Source of the DNA: Vibrio lentus
GTDB lineage: Bacteria; Pseudomonadota; Gammaproteobacteria; Enterobacterales; Vibrionaceae
Assembly (NCBI RefSeq): GCF_030409755.1
Contig: NZ_JAUFQE010000002.1
Location: 372,001-436,000, forward strand
Length of the DNA stretch: 64,000 nt
Reading direction: 5' to 3'
Both the position numbers and the translations under genes were made by a program. Below are positions 1 through 9,754 of the stretch, one piece after another. The first letter of the stretch is position 1. The number at the start of each line of letters is the position of its first letter. The notes below the pieces were generated by a model. That model ran no database searches. It was not told where the DNA came from and worked only from the letters and a program-made list of their open reading frames with translations.

Positions 1-926
1 TTGAGAAACCAGCAGTAGAAGTTAAAGAAGCTGACGTTGAAGAGATGATCGAAACTCTACGTAAGCAACAAGCAACTTGGACTGAAGTTGAAACTGCAGC
101 TGACGCTGGTTCTCGTGCAACTATCGACTTCGTTGGTTCTATCGACGGTGAAGAGTTTGAAGGCGGCAAAGCTGAGAACTTCCCACTAGAGATGGGTGCT
201 GGTCGCATGATCCCTGGTTTTGAAGACGGTATCGTTGGTAAAACAACAGGTATGGAATTTGAAATCGAAGTAAACTTCCCAGAAGATTACCACGCAGAAA
301 ACCTAAAAGGTAAAGCTGCTAAGTTCGCAATCAAGATCAACAAAGTTGAAGCTCGTGAACTTCCAGAACTAAACGAAGAATTCGTTTCTAAGTTTGGCGC
401 TGCTGACGGTGTTGAAGGTCTTAAAGCTGAAGTTCGTAAGAACATGGAGCGTGAGCTTAAGCAAGCTGTTAAGAACCGCATCAAAGAGCAAGCAATCGAC
501 GGTCTAGTTAACGAAAACAACATCGACGTACCTTCTGCTCTTATCGATCAAGAGATCGGTGTTCTTCGTCAACAAGCTGCTCAACGTTTTGGTGGCAACA
601 CTGAAGCTGCTGACCAACTTCCACGTGAGCTGTTCGAAGAGCAAGCTAAACGTCGCGTAGTTGTAGGTCTTCTTCTTGGTGAAGTAATCAAGACTGAAGA
701 ACTAAAAGCTGACGACGAAAAAGTTAAAGCTATCATCCAAGAGATGGCTACAGCATACGAAGATCCAACTGAAGTTATTGCTTACTACGAGCAAAACGAG
801 CAAATGATGAACAACATGCGCAATGTTGCTTTAGAAGAGCAAGCTATTGATGCAATCATCGCTAAAGCTCAAGTTTCTGATAAAGAAGTTAGCTTCAACG
901 AGCTAATGAATCAGCAACCTGCTTAA
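1..926 (+). CDS. tig: Trigger factor (5'-truncated by window edge)
   Basis: Ribosome-associated chaperone and peptidyl-prolyl isomerase that meets nascent chains at the exit tunnel. The open frame runs in from the window edge (first full codon at 3), so an internal ATG at 45 is not the start and the N-terminal ribosome-binding domain lies outside. Visible are the FKBP-type isomerase domain ([20 protein letters not shown], then the GIVG and NFPEDYH region) and the helical C-terminal chaperone domain rich in Glu, Lys and Gln. Codon use is strongly biased, as expected for a highly expressed gene. It heads the conserved tig-clpP-clpX-lon-hupB-ppiD series. Confidence 0.97.
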   Translation, partial: EKPAVEVKEADVEEMIETLRKQQATWTEVETAADAGSRATIDFVGSIDGEEFEGGKAENFPLEMGAGRMIPGFEDGIVGKTTGMEFEIEVNFPEDYHAENLKGKAAKFAIKINKVEARELPELNEEFVSKFGAADGVEGLKAEVRKNMERELKQAVKNRIKEQAIDGLVNENNIDVPSALIDQEIGVLRQQAAQRFGGNTEAADQLPRELFEEQAKRRVVVGLLLGEVIKTEELKADDEKVKAIIQEMATAYEDPTEVIAYYEQNEQMMNNMRNVALEEQAIDAIIAKAQVSDKEVSFNELMNQQPA

Positions 927-981
927 TATAGTAATATCTGACGTAGAAGGTTGACGTACGGTCAACAATTCTGCTAACAAT

Positions 982-1016
982 GGTCCGTATGATTTAATCA
1001 TTCGGGCCATTTATTT
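982..1016 (+). terminator. Probable terminator or attenuator between tig and clpP
   Basis: An imperfect stem (982-992 with 998-1008, one GU pair and one mismatch) is followed by an A/T-rich tract. It ends tig transcription at least partly; clpP starts 24 nt further on. Confidence 0.5.
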
Positions 1017-1031
1017 TAGGGACATAAGAAT

Positions 1032-1658
1032 ATGAGCTACCAAGAAAAAAACACAATGCCATCGATTATGGACGCACTAGTTCCTATGGTGGTTGAACAG
1101 ACTTCCCGTGGTGAACGTTCTTACGATATTTATTCTCGTCTATTAAAAGAACGTATCATTTTCTTAACAGGTCAAGTGGAAGACCACATGGCAAATCTTG
1201 TCGTGGCTCAACTGCTTTTCTTGGAATCAGAAAACCCAGACAAAGATATCTATCTTTACATCAACTCACCTGGCGGTAGCGTAACAGCGGGCATGTCTAT
1301 CTACGACACAATGCAGTTCATCAAGCCAAACGTGAGCACAGTATGTATGGGTCAAGCTTGCTCTATGGGTGCATTCTTACTAGCGGGTGGTACTCCAGGT
1401 AAGCGTCACGTGCTTCCAAACTCACGTGTAATGATTCACCAGCCACTTGGCGGCTTCCAAGGCCAAGCGTCTGATATTCAAATTCACGCGCAAGAGATCC
1501 TAACGATCAAGCAAAAGCTAAACAAACTATTGGCAGAGCATACAGGTCAGCCTCTAGAAGTTGTTGAGCGTGATACAGATCGTGACAATTTCATGTCTGC
1601 TGATCAAGCAGTAGAATACGGCTTAGTGGATTCAGTTCTTAATCACCGCGGTCAATAA
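1032..1658 (+). CDS. clpP: ATP-dependent Clp protease proteolytic subunit
   Basis: Serine peptidase that forms the tetradecameric chamber of ClpXP and ClpAP in the cytoplasm. At 208 aa it matches the E. coli length (207). The catalytic triad is visible: Ser111 in GQACSMGAF, His136 in MIHQPLGG and Asp185, the same numbering as the E. coli precursor. The N-terminus has the usual cleavable propeptide region before the conserved [11 protein letters not shown] segment. clpX follows 81 nt downstream on the same strand, so both parts of the protease are probably co-transcribed. Confidence 0.98.
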
Positions 1659-1739
1659 TTGCACGGCAATTGTTTAACGCAAAGTGATTCAAATTGATAT
1701 ACACTCAAGCATAGAAAGTAAAGGCTAAGAGGTTAGCGA

Positions 1740-3020
1740 ATGACAGATAAAAGCAAAGAGGGTGGTAGCGGTAAACTGCTTTACTGCTCTTTCTGTGGCA
1801 AAAGCCAACACGAAGTTCGCAAGTTAATCGCAGGTCCTTCTGTTTACATTTGTGATGAATGTGTCGATCTTTGTAACGACATTATTCGTGAAGAAATTAA
1901 AGATGTTCTTCCTAAGAAAGAATCGGAATCGCTGCCAACGCCGCGTGAGATTCGTGAGCATCTTGACGACTATGTAATCGGTCAAGAATACGCGAAAAAA
2001 GTGCTAGCAGTTGCGGTATACAACCACTACAAACGTTTACGTAATGGTGACACGACAGCTGAAGGCGTAGAGCTAGGTAAGAGTAACATTCTTCTTATCG
2101 GTCCAACTGGTAGTGGTAAAACGCTACTGGCTGAAACACTGGCTCGTTTCCTAGACGTTCCATTCACAATGGCAGATGCAACAACACTAACCGAAGCTGG
2201 TTACGTGGGCGAAGATGTTGAAAACATCATCCAGAAGTTGCTTCAGAAATGTGATTATGACGTAGCGAAAGCGGAACGTGGCATTGTTTACATCGATGAA
2301 ATCGACAAGATTTCTCGTAAAGCTGAAAACCCATCAATCACGCGTGACGTGTCTGGTGAAGGTGTACAGCAAGCTCTGCTAAAACTTGTTGAAGGTACAG
2401 TTGCTTCAGTTCCACCTCAAGGTGGTCGTAAGCATCCACAGCAAGAGTTTTTGCAAGTGGACACGTCTAAAATCCTATTTATTTGTGGCGGAGCATTCTC
2501 TGGCCTAGATAAAGTGATTGAACAACGTGTAGAAAAAGGTTCGAGCATTGGTTTTGGCGCAGAAGTGCGTTCAAAAGATGAAGCGAAAACTGTGGGTGAA
2601 TTGTTCACTCAAGTTGAACCTGAAGATCTGGTGAAGTACGGCCTAATTCCGGAATTCATTGGTCGTCTACCCGTGACAACGACATTGACAGAACTTGACG
2701 AAGAAGCTCTAGTTCAAATTCTTTGTGAACCGAAGAATGCGCTTACTAAGCAGTACGCAGCATTGTTTGAAATCGAAGATACTGAATTAGAATTCCGCGA
2801 AGATGCTCTACGTGCGATTGCGAAGAAAGCAATGGAACGTAAAACGGGTGCTCGTGGTCTGCGTTCTATCTTGGAGGGTGTTCTACTAGAAACTATGTAC
2901 GAACTGCCATCTTCGACAGATGTAAGCAAGGTTGTGATTGATGAGTCGGTAATTAATGGTGAGTCAGAACCACTGTTGATTTACAGCAACTCAGATAACC
3001 AAGCCGCGGTTGCAGAGTAG
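1740..3020 (+). CDS. clpX: ClpX unfoldase, ATPase subunit of ClpXP
   Basis: AAA+ hexamer that recognises tagged substrates, unfolds them and feeds them to ClpP. The zinc-binding domain has Cys16, Cys19, Cys38 and Cys41. Walker A is GPTGSGKT (residues 121-128) and Walker B is IVYIDEID (around 182-189). The pore loop GYVG lies near residue 155, and the IGF loop that docks ClpP is near residue 270 (SSIGFGAE). At 426 aa it is full length. A strong terminator lies just downstream, so lon has its own promoter. Confidence 0.98.
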   Translation: MTDKSKEGGSGKLLYCSFCGKSQHEVRKLIAGPSVYICDECVDLCNDIIREEIKDVLPKKESESLPTPREIREHLDDYVIGQEYAKKVLAVAVYNHYKRLRNGDTTAEGVELGKSNILLIGPTGSGKTLLAETLARFLDVPFTMADATTLTEAGYVGEDVENIIQKLLQKCDYDVAKAERGIVYIDEIDKISRKAENPSITRDVSGEGVQQALLKLVEGTVASVPPQGGRKHPQQEFLQVDTSKILFICGGAFSGLDKVIEQRVEKGSSIGFGAEVRSKDEAKTVGELFTQVEPEDLVKYGLIPEFIGRLPVTTTLTELDEEALVQILCEPKNALTKQYAALFEIEDTELEFREDALRAIAKKAMERKTGARGLRSILEGVLLETMYELPSSTDVSKVVIDESVINGESEPLLIYSNSDNQAAVAE

Positions 3021-3048
3021 GTCTTTTTTAGACAAGTCACTCAAATTG

Positions 3049-3081
3049 AAAAAGGAGGTAAGCAATTACCTCCTTTTTTTT
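3049..3081 (+). terminator. Rho-independent terminator after clpX
   Basis: Perfect stem AAAGGAGGTAA / TTACCTCCTTT with a 4-nt loop, followed by a run of eight T. It separates clpPX from lon. Confidence 0.9.
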
Positions 3082-3152
3082 ATTCTTCCATTGAATCCAG
3101 TCGTTTAAGCCCCATATACTGCTTTATAAGTTAAAGCGGAAGAGAGAAATAT

Positions 3153-5504
3153 ATGAACTTGGAACGTTCCGAGCGTATCGAAATCCCCGTGCTACCTCTA
3201 CGTGATGTAGTGGTTTACCCACACATGGTTATTCCATTGTTTGTCGGTCGTGAAAAATCGATTACTTGCCTTGAATCGGCAATGGAAGCTAACAAACAAG
3301 TACTACTTGTAGCGCAGAAAGAAGCGGACACTGATGAGCCTTCAATCGAAGACCTATTTAATGTAGGTACCGTTGCTACCATTCTTCAGTTACTTAAGCT
3401 CCCTGACGGTACTGTAAAAGTACTTGTTGAAGGTCAGCAGCGTGCAAAAATTCACCAATTTAAAGAAAGTGAATTTTTCCTAGCGGATGCCGAATACGTT
3501 GTAACCTCAGAACTTGACGAAAAAGAACAAGAAGTGGTTGTTCGCAGCGCGATCAATCAATTCGAAGGCTTTATTAAGCTAAACAAAAAAATCCCACCAG
3601 AAGTTCTAACGTCTCTGAACGGTATTGATGAGGCAGCACGCCTAGCCGATACGATTGCAGCGCACATGCCACTTAAGTTGGTAGATAAGCAGCACGTTCT
3701 AGAAATTGCAGATGTGACTGAACGTCTGGAATTCTTAATGGGCCAAATGGAGTCAGAAATTGACATCCTGCAAGTTGAAAAACGCATTCGTGGCCGCGTT
3801 AAGAAGCAGATGGAGAAATCTCAGCGCGAGTACTACCTGAATGAGCAAATGAAAGCGATTCAGAAAGAACTGGGCGAGATGGATGACGCACCTGATGAAT
3901 TCGAGACTCTGAAGAAGAAGATCGAAGATTCAAAAATGCCTCAAGAAGCTCGTGAAAAAACTGAGCAAGAACTGCAAAAACTGAAAATGATGTCGCCAAT
4001 GTCTGCTGAAGCAACAGTAGTACGTAGCTACATTGATTGGATGGTTGGTGTTCCTTGGGCTAAGCGTTCAAAAGTTAAGAAGAATTTAGCGAAAGCGGAA
4101 GAGGTCTTGAATGAAGACCACTACGGCTTAGAGCGTGTTAAAGAACGTATCCTTGAATACTTGGCAGTACAAAACCGAATTAACAAGCTAAAAGGTCCAA
4201 TCCTTTGTCTTGTTGGTCCTCCTGGTGTAGGTAAGACCTCACTAGGTCGCTCGATTGCCGCTGCAACGGGTCGTAAATACACTCGTATGGCTCTAGGTGG
4301 CGTACGTGACGAAGCGGAAATTCGCGGTCACCGTCGTACTTATATCGGTTCACTTCCGGGTAAACTGATCCAGAAGATGTCTAAAGTTGGCGTTAAGAAC
4401 CCACTGTTCCTATTAGATGAAATCGATAAGATGTCGTCTGATATGCGTGGCGACCCATCTTCAGCGCTTCTAGAAGTGCTAGATCCAGAGCAAAACGTTG
4501 CATTCAACGATCACTACTTAGAAGTCGATTACGATCTGTCAGATGTGATGTTTGTTGCAACGTCTAACTCAATGGACATTCCTGGCCCGCTACTGGACCG
4601 TATGGAAGTGATTCGTCTGTCGGGTTACACAGAAGACGAAAAGCTGAATATTGCCAAGAGCCACTTATTGGACAAGCAAGTTCAACGTAATGGTCTTAAG
4701 CCTCACGAGATTAATATCGAAGATTCAGCAATTGTCGGCATTATTCGTTATTACACGCGTGAAGCGGGTGTGCGTAACTTAGAGCGTGAAATCTCTAAGA
4801 TCTGTCGTAAAGCAGTTAAGAACATCCTGCTAGATAGCAATCTTAAGTCTGTAACGGTTAACATTGATAACCTGAAAGAGTACTTGGGTGTTCAACGTCA
4901 TGACTTCGGCAAGGCGGATGAGAGCAACCGTATCGGTCAAGTGACTGGTTTAGCGTGGACTCAAGTTGGCGGTGATCTGCTGACTATCGAAACTGAATCA
5001 ATGCCAGGCAAAGGTAAGCTAACGCAAACCGGTTCTCTTGGCGATGTGATGAAAGAATCGATTCAAGCGGCAATGACTGTGGTTCGTTCTCGTGCGGAAA
5101 ATTTGGGTATTAATTCAGATTTCTACGAGAAGCGTGATATTCACGTTCACGTACCTGAAGGTGCAACACCAAAAGATGGCCCAAGTGCGGGTATCGCAAT
5201 GTGTACTGCACTTGTTTCTAGCTTAACGGGTAACCCTGTGAAAGCGGAAGTGGGTATGACTGGTGAAATTACCCTACGTGGTGAAGTTTTACCTATCGGT
5301 GGCTTGAAAGAAAAACTGCTTGCTGCACACCGTGGTGGCATCAAAACGGTCTTGATTCCAAAAGACAATGAGCGTGATTTGGAAGAGATTCCAGACAATG
5401 TTATTGCTGACTTACAAGTGATCCCAGTCCAGTGGATTGATGAAGTACTTAAAGTCGCGCTAGAACGAGATCCGTCAGGGGTCGAGTTTGACGTGAAAAA
5501 ATAG
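3153..5504 (+). CDS. lon: Lon ATP-dependent protease
   Basis: Cytoplasmic AAA+ protease for misfolded and short-lived regulatory proteins. The 783 aa carry, in order, an N-terminal LON substrate domain (starting IPVLPLRDVVVYPHM), a coiled-coil segment around 195-260, the AAA+ module with Walker A GPPGVGKT and Walker B LFLLDEIDK, and a C-terminal peptidase domain. The Ser-Lys dyad is Ser678 in PKDGPSAGIA and Lys721 in GGLKEKLLA, one residue off the E. coli numbering. It lies between clpX and hupB as in E. coli, with terminators on both sides. Confidence 0.98.
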   Translation: MNLERSERIEIPVLPLRDVVVYPHMVIPLFVGREKSITCLESAMEANKQVLLVAQKEADTDEPSIEDLFNVGTVATILQLLKLPDGTVKVLVEGQQRAKIHQFKESEFFLADAEYVVTSELDEKEQEVVVRSAINQFEGFIKLNKKIPPEVLTSLNGIDEAARLADTIAAHMPLKLVDKQHVLEIADVTERLEFLMGQMESEIDILQVEKRIRGRVKKQMEKSQREYYLNEQMKAIQKELGEMDDAPDEFETLKKKIEDSKMPQEAREKTEQELQKLKMMSPMSAEATVVRSYIDWMVGVPWAKRSKVKKNLAKAEEVLNEDHYGLERVKERILEYLAVQNRINKLKGPILCLVGPPGVGKTSLGRSIAAATGRKYTRMALGGVRDEAEIRGHRRTYIGSLPGKLIQKMSKVGVKNPLFLLDEIDKMSSDMRGDPSSALLEVLDPEQNVAFNDHYLEVDYDLSDVMFVATSNSMDIPGPLLDRMEVIRLSGYTEDEKLNIAKSHLLDKQVQRNGLKPHEINIEDSAIVGIIRYYTREAGVRNLEREISKICRKAVKNILLDSNLKSVTVNIDNLKEYLGVQRHDFGKADESNRIGQVTGLAWTQVGGDLLTIETESMPGKGKLTQTGSLGDVMKESIQAAMTVVRSRAENLGINSDFYEKRDIHVHVPEGATPKDGPSAGIAMCTALVSSLTGNPVKAEVGMTGEITLRGEVLPIGGLKEKLLAAHRGGIKTVLIPKDNERDLEEIPDNVIADLQVIPVQWIDEVLKVALERDPSGVEFDVKK

Positions 5505-5533
5505 TGATGCGTAGCAAAAACTAGTAAAGAATT

Positions 5534-5572
5534 ACGCTGATAGGCCCGAAAAGGCTTGTCAGCGTTTTTTTT
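5534..5572 (+). terminator. Rho-independent terminator after lon
   Basis: A 13-bp stem with GU pairs (ACGCTGATAGGCC / GGCTTGTCAGCGT) and eight following T residues. Confidence 0.9.
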
Positions 5573-5696
5573 GGACGCTAAGTTATTCCACTAAAGCGGC
5601 AATCCCTTTTGTAATAAGGCTTGCGGCTAAATTAAAACCAAAATGGAACGTACAGTCATCGAGAAGTAGTCACAGATGACACATAGGGGAAAAACA

Positions 5697-5969
5697 GTGA
5701 ATAAAACACAACTAGTAGAATCAATCGCAGAAAACGCAGACATCTCTAAAGCTTCAGCTGGCCGCGCTCTAGACGCTTTCATCGAAGCAGTTGGCACAAC
5801 GCTACAATCAGGTGACCAAGTGGCACTTGTAGGCTTTGGTACTTTCAGTGTTCGTACTCGTGCTGCTCGTACAGGTCGTAACCCAAAAACTGGTGAAGAG
5901 ATCCAAATCGCAGAAGCTAAAGTACCTGGCTTCAAAGCGGGTAAAGCACTTAAAGACGCATGTAACTAA
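5697..5969 (+). CDS. hupB: DNA-binding protein HU-beta
   Basis: Nucleoid-associated histone-like protein that bends DNA as an HU dimer. I chose the GTG at 5697 because AGGGGA sits seven bases upstream and the product then begins MNKTQL like other HU proteins and is 90 aa, the standard length. An upstream in-frame start at 5676 would add seven atypical residues. The beta-arm contains the conserved GRNPKTGE and the Pro at the tip. It stands alone between the lon terminator and its own terminator at 6091. Confidence 0.96.
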   Translation: MNKTQLVESIAENADISKASAGRALDAFIEAVGTTLQSGDQVALVGFGTFSVRTRAARTGRNPKTGEEIQIAEAKVPGFKAGKALKDACN

Positions 5970-6090
5970 TTTTCACTGCTGAAACCTCGAGTTTTAAGAG
6001 GGGAAGGCAGTAAAATGCGTTTACTGTTTGAAAAATGATGTTTCATTCTTAGACAGTATGTGTGCAAAGCACATTGAACTTATTTAAATT

Positions 6091-6120
6091 ATGCGCATCC
6101 TACTGATGCGCATTTCTTTT
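6091..6120 (+). terminator. Terminator after hupB
   Basis: Perfect 9-bp stem ATGCGCATC / GATGCGCAT with a 5-nt loop, followed by a T-rich tract. Confidence 0.8.
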
Positions 6121-6189
6121 TCTGATAATATCGCGTGAATAGATTTTTATTTTGAAGCCAATGCTTCATATCCGGAGAGCACTTAAATT

Positions 6190-8055
6190 ATGATGGATCG
6201 ATTACGCGAAGGCGTGAATAGCATCGCGGTAAAAATTATCCTTGGGTTGATTATCCTGTCATTCGTATTCGCAGGTGTAGGCAGCTACATCACCGGTGGC
6301 GGTAACAACGCAGCAGCTAAAGTTGGCAATACAGAAATCGCTCGTGGTGAGTTCGAACAGGCTTACCAAAACGAACGTAATCGCATGCAGTCTCAACTAG
6401 GCGATTACTTTGCCCAAATGCTTGCAGACCCTGCATACGTAGAGTCTTTCCGTAAATCAGTTCTTGATCGCATGATCAATGACGTTCTACTTGAACAGCA
6501 AGCTGAGTCTTTAGGTCTACGAATCAGTGATACTCAAATCCGTACAATGATTCTAGAAATGCCTCAATTCCAAACGGCTGGTCAATTCGACCAAGAAGTT
6601 TACCAATCGGCATTACGTCGTGCAGGTTTCAGCGCAGAAAGCTTCGCTGAATACATGCGTCGTGATCTAATGCGCAACCAGCTTGTTACTGCCCTACAAG
6701 GCAGCGAATTCGTTCTTCAAGGTGAGATCGATACGCAAAGCAAGCTTATTGCTCAAACTCGTGACATCCGTACTGTGACTCTTTCTGTTGCTGACCTAGC
6801 AAAAGACATCGAGTTAACTGACGAACAAATCGAACAGTACTACCAAGAGAACCCAGCAGCTTACACTCGTCCAGAGCAAGCTAAGGTGTCTTACATTGAA
6901 CTTTCTGCTGAAGCACTTAAGTCTCAGCTTGAAGTTAGCGATGAAGAAGCTCAGAAATACTACCAAGAGCACTTAGACAAGTACTCAACTGAAGAGCAAC
7001 GTAAAGTTAGCCACATCCTAGTTCAAGGCGATGACGAAGCGAAAGCTCAGTCTATCCTAGACGAGCTAAATGCAGGCGCTGATTTTGCTACGCTAGCAGA
7101 AGAGAAATCTGACGACTTCGGTAGTGCGGATGTTGGCGGTGACCTAGGTTGGATTGAACGTGATGTTATGGACCCAGCATTTGAAGACGCGGCTTTCGCT
7201 CTTGAGAATATTGGCGATACGACTGGTCTAGTTAAATCTGATTTCGGCTACCACATCATCAAGCTAGACGAACTAAAAGCATCTCAAGCTCAGCCTTACA
7301 CTGAAGTAGCGGCAGAGATTAAGACAGAGCTTCTAGACCAGCACGCAGTTGATCAGTTCTACGAGCAACAAACTGAACTTGAAAAAGTAGCGTTTGAATT
7401 CCCAGATTCTCTAGACGACTCTGCTGAAGCTATCAACGCGAAAATCACGACGACGGATTTCATCTCTCAAGCTGACGCTCCAGAAGTTCTGATGACGCCT
7501 GCAGTAATGCAAGCTATCTTGAGCCCTGAAGTAAAAGAAGACGGTCTGAACTCTGAAGTTATCGAAGTTGCACCTGAGCACGTGATTGTTGTTCGTGTAG
7601 AAGAGACTCGTGACGAAACAGTTCTTCCTCTAGCTGAAGTGAAAGATCAAGTTGTCGCTGCACTGTCTGCGGTACAAGCAGAGCAACAAGCGGTTGAGCT
7701 TGGTGTATCTCTTGTTAACGAACTTAAGCAAGGTAACGAAGCGGTACTTTCAGACAACAACCTTGAGTTCACTGAACTTGAAACGATTGACCGTAACTCT
7801 CCACTTGCCGCTTCTGTATTCGCACTATCGAAACCAGAAGAAGGCCAAGCGGTATTTGGTCAATCTAAAGACCAAGACGGTAACATCGTCGTTGTTGAGC
7901 TTTCTAAAGTGACAGCTGAAATCAACCCAGCTTACAGCACTCAAATCGGTGCTCAGTTAGAGCGAGTTGGTAACCAACAAGATCTAACTAACGTATTAAA
8001 CGTACTGCGCAAAAATGCAGACGTTGAATACTACGTAGTGGGTCAAGGTCAGTAA
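6190..8055 (+). CDS. ppiD: Periplasmic folding chaperone PpiD
   Basis: Inner-membrane-anchored chaperone that helps newly exported proteins leave the Sec translocon. The 621 aa (E. coli 623) start MMDRLREG, with one transmembrane helix around residues 15-34 (IILGLIILSFVFAG) and the rest periplasmic. A SurA-like N-terminal region precedes one parvulin domain (about 267-360, VSHILVQ to FGYHIIKLDEL). The start has a CCGGAGAG Shine-Dalgarno. It follows hupB as in E. coli and has its own terminator. Confidence 0.96.
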   Translation: MMDRLREGVNSIAVKIILGLIILSFVFAGVGSYITGGGNNAAAKVGNTEIARGEFEQAYQNERNRMQSQLGDYFAQMLADPAYVESFRKSVLDRMINDVLLEQQAESLGLRISDTQIRTMILEMPQFQTAGQFDQEVYQSALRRAGFSAESFAEYMRRDLMRNQLVTALQGSEFVLQGEIDTQSKLIAQTRDIRTVTLSVADLAKDIELTDEQIEQYYQENPAAYTRPEQAKVSYIELSAEALKSQLEVSDEEAQKYYQEHLDKYSTEEQRKVSHILVQGDDEAKAQSILDELNAGADFATLAEEKSDDFGSADVGGDLGWIERDVMDPAFEDAAFALENIGDTTGLVKSDFGYHIIKLDELKASQAQPYTEVAAEIKTELLDQHAVDQFYEQQTELEKVAFEFPDSLDDSAEAINAKITTTDFISQADAPEVLMTPAVMQAILSPEVKEDGLNSEVIEVAPEHVIVVRVEETRDETVLPLAEVKDQVVAALSAVQAEQQAVELGVSLVNELKQGNEAVLSDNNLEFTELETIDRNSPLAASVFALSKPEEGQAVFGQSKDQDGNIVVVELSKVTAEINPAYSTQIGAQLERVGNQQDLTNVLNVLRKNADVEYYVVGQGQ

Positions 8056-8179
8056 GCGTTTGATTACCTCAGTAGCAAGCTCAAGTTAGAGTTTACTACT
8101 GAGAATCAACATATGGTTGTTAAGCTCCAATTCAGATTTGTGAGCCAACAAACAAGCTGATGAAAACAAGATGTATAAC

Positions 8180-8212
8180 AAAGCGGGTCACTTCGGTGAC
8201 CCGCTTTATTTT
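8180..8212 (+). terminator. Rho-independent terminator after ppiD
   Basis: Perfect 12-bp stem AAAGCGGGTCAC / GTGACCCGCTTT closed by a TTCG tetraloop, then a T-rich run. Confidence 0.9.
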
Positions 8213-8280
8213 TATCTGGCGTTTGTGTTATCTGCAGCGGCAAATACATAAGTTACCTTTTTTGTACAAAGGAACGGTTT

Positions 8281-8580
8281 ATGCACGCGATATATTCAAC
8301 ACTACTTCTCTCATTTCTTATTACCCTAAGCTCTGCAGTGCTTGCTGATAGCCCAACTAAAGCTGAGCTATACGATGGCATTGAGATCACGGTAAACATC
8401 AACACAGCGACAGCAGAAGAGCTATCAGCCTTATTAGTAGGTGTGGGCGATAAGAAAGCAAAAGAGATTGTTGATTACAGAGAGAAGAACGGTGAGTTTG
8501 CCACTGCTGACAGTCTGGTTAACGTGAAAGGGATAGGTGAAGCCACGGTCGAAAAGAACCGTGAAAGAATTCAGCTTTGA
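8281..8580 (+). CDS. ComEA-like helix-hairpin-helix protein (YbaV family)
   Basis: Small exported DNA-binding-type protein of 99 aa. It has a signal peptide (residues 1-22, ending VLA before DSPTKAEL) followed by a helix-hairpin-helix domain beginning NINTATAEELSALL and containing GVGDKKAKEIVDYR and VKGIGEATVEK. This is the domain of ComEA, the periplasmic protein that ratchets DNA inward during natural transformation. In E. coli the homologue ybaV also follows ppiD. Whether this copy or another ComEA is the competence protein cannot be told from sequence. Its last 10 bases overlap the convergent rhombosortase gene. Confidence 0.85.
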   Translation: MHAIYSTLLLSFLITLSSAVLADSPTKAELYDGIEITVNINTATAEELSALLVGVGDKKAKEIVDYREKNGEFATADSLVNVKGIGEATVEKNRERIQL

Positions 8581-9149
8581 TTCGTTTGTCTATTCGTTAT
8601 AAATAAAACGACAGCCATGAAGCCTCCAGTCAATGCTCCTGCTAGGTGGGCTTCAATGGCGACACGAGCATTAATCAGTTCGCCAGTCGTGCTAGAAGGG
8701 CCAACAAACTGCTCCCACGCTATCTTAGCGATTAATCCGAATACTAACAGCCAACTAGAGTTCCTGCCGTTCAGCGCCTCTCTGAGCGCGAATAAACCAA
8801 ACAGCCCATGCAAAGTTCCCGATAAGCCGACATAGATTTGAATACTTGACAGCAATAGAGCGAATCCAGTGACTAAACTAATGAAAAGCAATGCGCTGAG
8901 CAGTTGTTTTTTATTAGGTTGAAACAGATAACTGATGATCCATAAGCCGGCTAGATTCATCAGTAGGTGCGAGTAGTTGGTATGTGAAAAGTTTCCTGTT
9001 AGGATCCGCCACCATTGCCCATCGGCGATCGCATTTTTATCCCAAACTACCCAAGCCTGCACAGGCTCTAGTTGGAATAAGACGCATAAAAGTGAAGTGA
9101 AAATTAAAACAGGGTACACATTAAATCCATGTCTCGTTATTGCCGCCAA
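8571..9149 (-). CDS. rrtA: Rhombosortase, rhomboid-family intramembrane serine protease
   Basis: Rhomboid-fold membrane protease, about 190 aa, with six likely transmembrane helices. The active-site Ser lies in GLSGTLHGLFG and the partner His in EAHLAGALTGG, the short divergent pattern of rhombosortases. These cleave proteins bearing a C-terminal GlyGly-CTERM signal, in Vibrio mostly type II secreted proteases, for anchoring or release at the surface. No GlyGly-CTERM substrate is in this window. The longest frame starts at a TTG at 9149, inside the divergent tapT gene. A GTG at 9119 would avoid that overlap and is probably the real start. Confidence 0.82.
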   Translation of the reverse strand: MAAITRHGFNVYPVLIFTSLLCVLFQLEPVQAWVVWDKNAIADGQWWRILTGNFSHTNYSHLLMNLAGLWIISYLFQPNKKQLLSALLFISLVTGFALLLSSIQIYVGLSGTLHGLFGLFALREALNGRNSSWLLVFGLIAKIAWEQFVGPSSTTGELINARVAIEAHLAGALTGGFMAVVLFITNRQTNQS

Positions 9150-9728
9150 TGCAGCAAGGCTTTAAAAGCTTGTATATGTCAGTGGGTTACGCCACTAGAA
9201 TCGAACGTTGAGCTTATCATTCTTCAGCATCCATCAGAAGAGCATCGTCCAATGGGAACGGCGCGTATTCTCTCGTTGTCTCTAAAAAACAGCGTGACGC
9301 TTGTGGGTGAAGACTTTTCAGAGAATACACAACTTAACGAGTTGCTGGCTGATGAGCAGTATCAACACGTGATTTTGTACCCTAGCGAACATTCTGTTTC
9401 TGTTGAGTCTGCAATCTGCCCACGTAAAAAACTGCGTGTGATTTTATTAGACGGGACATGGAAGAAAGCGTTCAAAATGTGGCAGGTATCGAGTAACTTG
9501 CACGCGCTACAAACCGTTCATTTACCCAAAGACCTTAAAGGTAATTACCGGATCCGCAAAGCTCCCAGTGAAAACAGCCTTTCAACCGTTGAAGCTGGCT
9601 ATCATTTGCTTAGCTTGTTAGAAAATGACGTCGATTTTAGTCCATTGCTAACGGCATTTGACCAAATGATTCAGTTTCAAATCAATCAAATGCCGCCGGG
9701 CGTGTTTGAGAGAAACTACTTAGATTAA
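9129..9728 (+). CDS. tapT: DTW-domain tRNA-uridine aminocarboxypropyltransferase
   Basis: Cytoplasmic tRNA modification enzyme of the TapT/YfiP family, which makes acp3U in the variable loop of several tRNAs from S-adenosylmethionine. The N-terminal cysteines Cys5, Cys8, Cys15 and Cys17 form a probable zinc site. The DTW signature appears as LLDGTWKKAFKM, followed by IRKAPSENSLSTVEA, typical of the family. At 199 aa it is slightly short but complete. The start codon overlaps the 5' end of the divergent rhombosortase frame. Confidence 0.85.
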   Translation: MSRYCRQCSKALKACICQWVTPLESNVELIILQHPSEEHRPMGTARILSLSLKNSVTLVGEDFSENTQLNELLADEQYQHVILYPSEHSVSVESAICPRKKLRVILLDGTWKKAFKMWQVSSNLHALQTVHLPKDLKGNYRIRKAPSENSLSTVEAGYHLLSLLENDVDFSPLLTAFDQMIQFQINQMPPGVFERNYLD

Positions 9729-9754
9729 GCCGTTTTAGTAAAGTGAGTCAGGAA

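Noticed and set aside
45..926. ATG at 45 as the start of trigger factor
   Set aside because: The frame is open to the window edge and the upstream codons continue the trigger factor sequence.
5627..5935. Minus-strand frame opposite hupB
   Set aside because: Antisense shadow of a highly biased gene; no ribosome site or family features.
7652..7912. 86-codon frame within ppiD
   Set aside because: Out-of-frame shadow with low-complexity Leu/Ser content.
8160..8348. 62-codon frame upstream of the ComEA-like gene
   Set aside because: It runs through the ppiD terminator and overlaps the real gene in another frame.
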